A DNA stretch of 64,000 bases from JBBTDV01 sp038042605 (GTDB lineage Bacteria; Bdellovibrionota; UBA1018). The stretch spans positions 1 through 64,000 of the forward strand of contig CAYHPW010000004.1 in the NCBI GenBank assembly GCA_964358645.1, given 5' to 3'. Each line of letters opens with the position of its first letter. The first letter of the stretch is position 1. Position numbers and translations under genes: made by a program. Of the stretch, positions 62,188-64,000 are shown in pieces. A model generated the notes under the pieces. It saw nothing but the letters and a program-made list of their open reading frames with translations, was not told where the DNA came from and ran no database searches.

Positions 62188-63306
62188 ATGTTTTCACGAA
62201 AAAGCCTGCCATGGATATATCCATGGCTGTTTATAGTTACTTTATTTTCATCGTCATTAATCATTTATGGTTGTTCAAAAAATGATTCGACAACAACAAA
62301 CACGATGTCAGCCCTGTCTGGGCAGCTTGATACCGTAAGCAAGAACTTCACCCCAAGTTCGCTTGATTACACTTCAAGCACTGTTATGAGCCTGAGTAGC
62401 TCGGGCAATATGCGTGCACAGGATAGCAATCCATGCGCTGGCTATGACTTGTTTGGTTGCCAACCGGTACTGCTCCGGATTTATATCAATATGGCCAAGA
62501 TGTTTCTTGATCTGACAAAGCAGATTGTTTCTGACACCAGCACACATCTGGGCCCGCTACAAGACGGGGCAACCGGAATAGTGAACCAAGATGACAAAAC
62601 CATTTATTATAAAAAAACAAGTGACACCAACTACGAAATACTCATAAAAAGCAGCACTGCTTCTATGGGGCATATCAAAGTCACAAGCACAGGCGCCACC
62701 GTGATAATGGATATGAGTCAACTCCCTGATTCTCCGGGTGGGAAGTTTAAAGTTGAAGTAAGCTATACTGATGAAAACAACTGGTCCATTTCAGCAATGC
62801 TTGCAGGAATGAGCTGCCAACCGGACGACGTACGAGCACCGAGAAGCTTCTGGGTTAAAATGGCTAAAGCAAATGACATATGGAAGGGTAAGGCGATTAT
62901 CTATAACCCAGTGTGGGCTAGCTTCGCTTCAGAGCCTACTTGCGACACTACCGCCACTGACAGCACATCCATGAACTTCTACACGGATTTCGTTGGTGAC
63001 AACACAGCAGCAAAGGCAAGCGTGTATATGATACAAAGGGACAAGACCAGCCTTTCAGATATCTCCACCTATGGCATGAGCAATCTTTGCACGAACTACT
63101 CGATTAACAATTGTGGTATGGGAGCGAGTTTAACAGCGTACCTAAATCCATTCTGCAACCCAGCCGCAACTGATGTCGCCGCATGGAATAGTTCATGTTC
63201 TGGAACATCCACCGCGGTCAGCAATGCAGATTTCGGATCAGCAAGCGATTGGATAGTACCATATGATTTTTACCAGATAACTATTACACTGCCAGACAGT
63301 ATTTAA
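62188..63306 (+). CDS. Lipoprotein of unknown function
   Basis: A 372-residue lipoprotein with a clear AAGGAGG ribosome site and signal LFSSSLIIYGCSKND (lipobox Cys ~29). The mature part is Ser/Thr/Asp-rich with several Cys pairs (PCAGYDLFGCQ, SCQPDD, EPTCDT, NPFCNP). It is probably an extracytoplasmic beta-rich protein. It diverges from the TPR gene and converges on argS. No family recognised. Confidence 0.7.
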   Translation: MFSRKSLPWIYPWLFIVTLFSSSLIIYGCSKNDSTTTNTMSALSGQLDTVSKNFTPSSLDYTSSTVMSLSSSGNMRAQDSNPCAGYDLFGCQPVLLRIYINMAKMFLDLTKQIVSDTSTHLGPLQDGATGIVNQDDKTIYYKKTSDTNYEILIKSSTASMGHIKVTSTGATVIMDMSQLPDSPGGKFKVEVSYTDENNWSISAMLAGMSCQPDDVRAPRSFWVKMAKANDIWKGKAIIYNPVWASFASEPTCDTTATDSTSMNFYTDFVGDNTAAKASVYMIQRDKTSLSDISTYGMSNLCTNYSINNCGMGASLTAYLNPFCNPAATDVAAWNSSCSGTSTAVSNADFGSASDWIVPYDFYQITITLPDSI

Positions 63307-63327
63307 GTTTTTGCGCGTTCAAGCAAA

Positions 63328-63368
63328 CCTCTCCCAGACCGTAAGCATTACATACGGTCGGGGAGAGG
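63328..63368 (-). terminator. Terminator-like hairpin overlapping the argS stop codon
   Basis: CCTCTCCC-x-GACCGTA (63328-63343) pairs with TACGGTC-x-GGGAGAGG (63353-63368), a ~15-bp stem with one mismatch. On the minus strand it is followed by a short T-rich run. One arm is the last six codons of argS. It may serve both converging genes. Confidence 0.65.
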
Positions 63369-64000
63369 AATTCCAAGAAGCCCCAACCCCCTAGCCAGGA
63401 CTCTTCTGGTAGCTTCCACAAGGTTGAGCCTTGCCAACGTAAGCTCGGCATCATCACTAAGAACCCGGCATTCACGATAAAAACAGCTGAAGGCTTTGGT
63501 CAAGTCGATCAGGTAATGCGCCATTTGGCTTGCCTTCGCAAAACTTAGTGACCGCTCGAGATGGAGCGGGAACCGCCCAAGAACTCTGACAAGCTGGATC
63601 TCTTCGGCGGCACCAAGCCGCATAACAAGCGCGGCATCATACGCCGGACACTGTGGTACACCAACCACGTCATGCGCTTTTCTGAGTATACTCTTGCACC
63701 TCGTATGGGCGTATTGCAGGTATGGACCGGTTTCGCCTTCAAAGTCCACCACCCTATCAACCTCAAACTCGACATCACGCACTGGATCGGTATGAAGATC
63801 ATGAAACACTACGGCACCCACCGCAATCGCCTCGCAAATGGCATCCGACGCGGCTACGTGGGCAGCCTCAGGTTTATCAGGATCCTTGGCACGCTCCAAC
63901 ATCAGCTCTGCAACGCGTTCCTTAGCTAAAGCAAGCACTTCCTCTAGCGTAACAAAATTGCCCTTCCTGGTGGACATCTTCGCATCTTTGAACCTGTAAA
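63348..64000 (-). CDS. argS: Arginyl-tRNA synthetase, C-terminal part (5' end outside window)
   Basis: The open frame enters from the right edge. It reads FKDAKMSTRKGNFVTLEEVL, with the class I KMSKS-type motif as KMSTR, followed by the anticodon-binding DALR-type domain: VDFEGETGPYLQYAHTRCKSIL, LIDLTKAFSCFYRECRVL and TRRVLARGLGLLGIPLPDRM at the end. The visible 216 residues are the C-terminal third of an enzyme of about 550-600 residues. An ATG at 63975-63977 is internal (it is the M of KMSTR), not the start. Confidence 0.93.
   Translation of the reverse strand, partial: YRFKDAKMSTRKGNFVTLEEVLALAKERVAELMLERAKDPDKPEAAHVAASDAICEAIAVGAVVFHDLHTDPVRDVEFEVDRVVDFEGETGPYLQYAHTRCKSILRKAHDVVGVPQCPAYDAALVMRLGAAEEIQLVRVLGRFPLHLERSLSFAKASQMAHYLIDLTKAFSCFYRECRVLSDDAELTLARLNLVEATRRVLARGLGLLGIPLPDRM

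Noticed and set aside
63348..63977. A complete short gene starting at the ATG at 63977
   Set aside because: The ATG is the Met of the KMSTR motif of ArgS, and the frame continues to the window edge; it is a partial argS.

Overview
The window looks like a piece of a draft genome or metagenome assembly: it carries one 100-N scaffold gap inside a tandem repeat. The host is a Gram-negative bacterium with an outer membrane (TolC-type channels, beta-barrel, TonB-like protein, several lipoproteins). A TIGR02147-type regulator, many secreted proteins of unknown function and a PF10023-type aminopeptidase recall Bdellovibrionota and related former Deltaproteobacteria. That placement is inference; the window has no rRNA.

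Region 1, 1-12.65 kb, looks like a dedicated export locus. Three minus-strand genes form one unit: a PqqD-like/M50 peptidase/HlyD fusion, a small HlyD adaptor, and a three-GAF protein with a TM helix and the start of an HlyD-like part that runs off the left edge. Two TolC-type genes converge and overlap. One of them is joined by a 20-bp overlap to a 1574-residue acidic repeat protein that has no signal peptide and an N-terminal LEERIAP motif. No ABC ATPase is visible. I suggest that the repeat protein is the cargo of this apparatus.

Region 2, 12.85-18 kb, is disturbed accessory DNA. It holds the 3' part of a hipA toxin-kinase gene, a chimeric IS21 istB remnant, an exported ankyrin-repeat protein interrupted by the assembly gap, its translationally coupled TIGR02147 regulator, a perfect 15-bp inverted repeat, and a hipB antitoxin fragment. 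The two hip fragments lie in hipBA order, as if an insertion had split one module.

Region 3, 18-25.2 kb, has a large exported protein of unknown function followed by a subtilisin-family protease (probable operon), and a minus-strand lipoprotein gene with a clear terminator.

Region 4, 25.4-49.05 kb, is the metabolic centre: about 22 kb of tightly packed minus-strand genes, many joined by 4-bp overlaps, plus a divergent glutaryl-CoA dehydrogenase. It encodes ATP-dependent class I benzoyl-CoA reductase (bcrCBAD order), dienoyl-CoA hydratase (dch), 6-oxocyclohexene-carbonyl-CoA hydrolase (oah), 6-hydroxycyclohexene-carbonyl-CoA dehydrogenase (had), molybdenum 4-hydroxybenzoyl-CoA reductase (hcrCAB), an acyl-CoA ligase, two thiolases, an SDR, an enoyl-CoA hydratase, a TetR regulator and a TetR-like operator in the divergent promoter region. 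Together they can take benzoyl-CoA and 4-hydroxybenzoyl-CoA to acetyl-CoA without oxygen. The distal genes (aminotransferase, one HgdB-like dehydratase subunit with its ATPase activator) and a ketopantoate-reductase-like gene suggest an upper route from phenylalanine/tyrosine or aryl-lactates through cinnamoyl-CoAs. That is a hypothesis.

Region 5, 49.1-64 kb, is mostly envelope and signalling: four small unknown genes coupled to a TonB-like gene, a sigma-region-4-like/zinc-finger/TM protein, lipoproteins, a hybrid histidine kinase with an OmpR-type regulator, two small paralogues, a zinc aminopeptidase lipoprotein, a beta-barrel/FecR/TPR cluster, a large lipoprotein, and the 3' part of argS at the right edge.
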